A DNA stretch of 64,000 bases from Elusimicrobiota bacterium (GTDB taxonomy: Bacteria; Elusimicrobiota; Elusimicrobia; Elusimicrobiales; Elusimicrobiaceae). Position numbers and translations under genes: made by a program. The stretch is from the NCBI GenBank assembly GCA_029008615.1, contig JAQXJI010000006.1, positions 124,001 to 188,000 of the forward strand, written 5' to 3'. Numbering within the stretch: the stretch's first letter is position 1; each line of letters starts with the position of its first letter. The notes under the pieces were generated by a model. It did no database searches. It had not been told where the DNA came from and saw only the letters and a program-made list of their open reading frames with translations. Positions 61,415 through 64,000 of the stretch are shown in pieces.

Positions 61415-61446
61415 AAACCCCGGTTCAAAACCGGGGTTTTATTTTT
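61415..61446 (+). terminator. Intrinsic terminator after the GH57 gene
   Basis: AAACCCCGG pairs with CCGGGGTTT (61415-61423 with 61431-61439), followed by tattttt. Confidence 0.85.
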
Positions 61447-61485
61447 TACAGGTATGTTGCCCTTGGAAAATTCCGCACAATATAA

Positions 61486-61518
61486 CCCCCGGGCTTGTAC
61501 CCCGGGGGCGTTTTATAT
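61486..61518. terminator. Second GC-rich hairpin, possibly bidirectional
   Basis: CCCCCGGG pairs with CCCGGGGG (61486-61493 with 61501-61508), followed by cgttttatatttt. It lies between the GH57 gene and the convergent small gene, and may end the latter's transcript on the other strand. Confidence 0.65.
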
Positions 61519-61566
61519 TTTCGGAGATTTAATCCCGCAAAGCGTAGCGTCCGTAAGACTTTTATT

Positions 61567-61836
61567 CTATTTGTCTGGATAGAAATAGATTTCAAGCTGG
61601 CGGAAATGTATGCCTGCGGCTTCTATTTTAGCTTGGGTAATGTCCCAGTATTTCGTATTCAACATTTTAGCCAATTCTTCATTGCTTATTTTAAGAGCAA
61701 GGCAAATTATATCGCCGCTGTAATCTTTTTGTTTTGCGACTTTCGGGTTATTGGTATCGCCGAGATACGTGCCGAAAGATTTAAAGGAATGACCGTTATA
61801 AATAAATTCGTAATTGCAGAGAATTTTCCTTAGCAT
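61567..61836 (-). CDS. Small protein of unknown function
   Basis: I do not recognise a family for this 89-residue protein (ILCNYEFIYNGHSFKSFGTYLGD at the start, IYFYPDK at the end). It has no transmembrane helix or signal peptide and looks like a small alpha/beta domain. The case for a real gene is caagga 8-12 nt before the ATG, an in-frame start and stop, and its position between a terminator and recG. It may be a single unit or be read with upstream recG. Confidence in function is nil. Confidence 0.55.
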   Translation of the reverse strand: MLRKILCNYEFIYNGHSFKSFGTYLGDTNNPKVAKQKDYSGDIICLALKISNEELAKMLNTKYWDITQAKIEAAGIHFRQLEIYFYPDK

Positions 61837-61907
61837 ATCTAATTCCTTGATAAATGGAGTGTATTTGTTGATAGTTTATAATGTTTTAACGGTGGTTTCA
61901 AGTTCTA

Positions 61908-63983
61908 TCAGCCCAAATCAATAATATTCCATTGTTTTTGGTAAAGTTCCATAAGCCTTTGCTTAAAAGCGGCGTGCTGCGTTTTTTGAAGGAGGGGATC
62001 ATCGGCGTTAAGCCAATCTCTGTCTTCAACCGCCCAACGCAGGACGTCTTTGTCTTTGATAATGTCCCCGGCTTTAAATTCCAAATCGCCGGATTGACGC
62101 GTGCCGAGTATTTCGCCCGGTCCGCGCAGTTCCAAATCTTTTTCGCCTATTTTAAAGCCGTCGCCGGTTTTGCATATTGTATTTATTCTTTCCAAAGAAA
62201 CGTTACTCGTGTGTTGGCTTACTAAGATACAATAAGATTTTTCCGAGCCTCTGCCTACTCTGCCCCTAAGCTGGTGTAAACTCGCCAGGCCGAAACGTTC
62301 CGCATTCTGTATAACCATTACGGTGGCGTTTTTTACGTCTATACCTACTTCTATTACCGGCGTGGCTACCAAAATATCCGTCTTTTTAAGCAGGAAGTCT
62401 TCCATAATTTTTTGTTTTTCCGCGCTTTTCATAGCGCCGTGTATCATTGCGATTTTAAACTGCGGCATTAATTGTTTTATGCGTTCATATTCCTGTACGG
62501 CGGCTTTAAGTTCCAGTTTGTCGCTTTCGTCTATCAAAGGATAAACGATATAAGCCTGCCTGCCCTTTTCGGCCTCGCGTATGACGGTTTCGAAAGCTTT
62601 TGTTTCGCTTAAATGCTCGGTTTGCACTGGCTGACGCCCGGGGGGAAGCTGATCTATTGTGGAAACGTCCAAATCCCCGTAAAAAGCCAAGGCGAAAGTC
62701 CTCGGGATGGGGGTTGCCGTCATTGAAAGCATATCCGTAAATTCGGCCTTGGCGCGCAGTTTTGCGCGCTGTTTTACACCGAAGCGGTGCTGCTCGTCAA
62801 CCACTATAAGTTTTAAATTTTTAAACTTGACGTTATCTTCTATCAGCGAATGCGTGCCTATAACTATATCGGTTTGCCCTTCCGCCAAATATTTCAGGGC
62901 GTTTTCTTTCTCTTTTTTCGGCGTCTTGGAGGTTAGCAGTTTTACTTTTACGTCAAGCCCTTTCAGGTATCTGTTTAAAGTGATAAAGTGCTGGGTCGCC
63001 AAAATTTCCGTCGGTGCCATAAAGGCGCATTGATAACCGTTTTCAACAGCCAAAAGCATAGCGCAAAGCGCGACTACCGTCTTTCCGGAGCCCACATCGC
63101 CCTGTACAAGCCTTGTCATCGGTATGTTTTTTTGCATATCGGAAAAAATTTCGTTTATAACGCGGACTTGAGCTTTTGTAAAAGTATATTCCAAATTGTT
63201 TTTAAATTTTGAAAGCAAAGTCCTTTTAATTTCGTAATGATATCCCTTTTCCCGGCGGACGGTTTGGCGTTTTTTAATGCCCCAGGCCATAGTCATAAGC
63301 AAGAATTCTTCGTAAATCATACGTCTGCGCGCATTTTCAAGTTCGCTTATAGAATTGGGGAAATGTATCGCGCATAATGCTTGTCTTATGTTTAAAAGAT
63401 TGCGTTTTTGGGCCAGTTCTGGCGGCAGAATTTCCTTTTCTTCCTGCAAATAGTTGCTTAAAGCGGAAAATTGGACTGAGCGGAAAAACTTATTCGTCAA
63501 CCCCTGCGTAAGGCTGTAAACGGGGGCAATTCTGCCTGCGTTTATTTTGGCGTCGGGGGAGTTTACGGGATAATATTCTTCCACCGTTATTTTATTGGAA
63601 AAGAACGCGCCTTTTTCATCTCTTTTGCCTATAATCCATAGTTTCGCTTCGGGCCTGAAATCCCTGCGCATTTGCATAAAAGGGTCAAAACGGCGGATTT
63701 TCTTTTTAAACCAAACGGCCTCAACCAGATCGCCAGCCCCATCGCGCAGAAAAGCTTTAAAAATCAAAAGAGATCTTGCCGGTATGGATTGCGTCCTTAT
63801 AACGGTATATACGCCCGCGACGCTTTCCGCGCGTTTAAAAGCGGAAAGTTTTGCGTCAAGCCTTCTGTCTTGGTAAGTTCTGGGGTAATAATGCAGCAAA
63901 TCGCTGACGGAATTTAAATCCAACTGGGCGAATAATTTTGCTTTTGCGGGGCCTATTCCTTTTATACTCGTTATTGCGGGCAT
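61908..63983 (-). CDS. recG: ATP-dependent DNA helicase RecG
   Basis: This 691-residue helicase reverses stalled replication forks and branch-migrates Holliday junctions. The N-terminal wedge starts SIKGIGPAKAKLFAQL. The helicase core follows with Walker A GDVGSGKTVVAL near residue 291, DEQHRFGVKQR, TATPIPRT and QLRGRVGRG. The length is normal. No SD is visible; TATAAT ends 6 nt before ATG 63983. Complete within the window, 17 nt from its right edge. Confidence 0.96.
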   Translation of the reverse strand: MPAITSIKGIGPAKAKLFAQLDLNSVSDLLHYYPRTYQDRRLDAKLSAFKRAESVAGVYTVIRTQSIPARSLLIFKAFLRDGAGDLVEAVWFKKKIRRFDPFMQMRRDFRPEAKLWIIGKRDEKGAFFSNKITVEEYYPVNSPDAKINAGRIAPVYSLTQGLTNKFFRSVQFSALSNYLQEEKEILPPELAQKRNLLNIRQALCAIHFPNSISELENARRRMIYEEFLLMTMAWGIKKRQTVRREKGYHYEIKRTLLSKFKNNLEYTFTKAQVRVINEIFSDMQKNIPMTRLVQGDVGSGKTVVALCAMLLAVENGYQCAFMAPTEILATQHFITLNRYLKGLDVKVKLLTSKTPKKEKENALKYLAEGQTDIVIGTHSLIEDNVKFKNLKLIVVDEQHRFGVKQRAKLRAKAEFTDMLSMTATPIPRTFALAFYGDLDVSTIDQLPPGRQPVQTEHLSETKAFETVIREAEKGRQAYIVYPLIDESDKLELKAAVQEYERIKQLMPQFKIAMIHGAMKSAEKQKIMEDFLLKKTDILVATPVIEVGIDVKNATVMVIQNAERFGLASLHQLRGRVGRGSEKSYCILVSQHTSNVSLERINTICKTGDGFKIGEKDLELRGPGEILGTRQSGDLEFKAGDIIKDKDVLRWAVEDRDWLNADDPLLQKTQHAAFKQRLMELYQKQWNIIDLG

Positions 63984-63989
63984 AATAAT

Positions 63990-63995
63990 ATTATA
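63990..63995 (-). promoter_or_regulatory. TATAAT -10, leaderless arrangement for recG
   Basis: The reverse strand reads TATAAT then attatt then ATG. The -35 region lies beyond the window edge. Confidence 0.5.
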
Positions 63996-64000
63996 GTTTT

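Overview
The window is about 64 kb of a densely coded bacterial chromosome with moderate GC. I count 58 protein genes, one tmRNA gene and about a dozen intrinsic terminators. I saw no rRNA, insertion sequence, phage block or CRISPR array, and noticed no tRNA, although I made no systematic tRNA scan. The organism is a diderm anaerobe. It has an oxygen-sensitive class III ribonucleotide reductase, two LptF/LptG-type permeases, a heptose-phosphate nucleotidyltransferase, lipoprotein synthesis (lgt), SurA-like chaperones, a very large SprA-like outer-membrane protein and a sodium-pumping biotin decarboxylase. The mixture (GH57 plus DUF4912 glycogen genes, serine-palmitoyltransferase-like enzyme, SprA-like barrel, membrane decarboxylase) looks to me like a gut or fermentative member of the Elusimicrobiota. 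That placement is inference and would need marker-gene searches.

Layout. 1-4.6 kb (+): end of an M29 aminopeptidase, then nrdD, a separately encoded glycyl-radical domain, nrdG and lemA. 4.7-15.6 kb (-): a possible sphingolipid pair (YghO/bCerS-like acyltransferase and serine-palmitoyltransferase-like enzyme), hldE2-like, accC and accB, a 373-bp repeat-rich gap, then a tightly overlapping run rluD-lgt-HAD phosphatase-metallo-hydrolase-ftsB-eno and a divergent phosphohexomutase. 15.7-24.2 kb (+): lptF, lptG, the 1812-residue SprA-like protein and comF. 24.2-33.8 kb (-): GNAT, pdxA, two parvulin-type chaperones, an ankyrin protein, mfd and a class A PBP. 33.9-42.1 kb (+): a NarL-type two-component pair, rsmD, a Cas4/RecB-like nuclease, a TPR protein, a second two-domain nuclease, suhB and an ACT protein, mostly overlapping by 4 nt. 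42.3-48.7 kb (-): def, a KimA-like permease with ptsN, and an exported TldD/TldE-like pair. 48.8-50.0 kb (+): greA and an MscS-related channel. 50.1-53.4 kb (-): a lone receiver, a second phosphohexomutase, ssrA and terC. 53.5-61.4 kb (+): birA-oadG-oadA-oadB, thrC, DUF4912 and a GH57 branching enzyme. 61.6-64 kb (-): a small unknown protein and recG.

The most interesting signals. (1) The NrdD catalytic chain stops just after its zinc site, and the glycyl-radical peptide is a separate 64-residue gene with its own ribosome-binding site. Both break ends carry added helical segments that could pair. (2) Many operon-leading genes on both strands have no Shine-Dalgarno. Instead a -10 hexamer sits 6-7 nt before the start codon, so leaderless transcription seems to be a general mode here. 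(3) There is a SprA-like type IX translocon-type barrel. (4) The biotin carrier AccB has EMNKT where AMKM is expected. (5) The tmRNA tag ends in WATA instead of ALAA. (6) Several enzymes have altered signature residues (RsmD GPPY, phosphohexomutase TASEAD and NTDCD). Housekeeping genes otherwise look intact.
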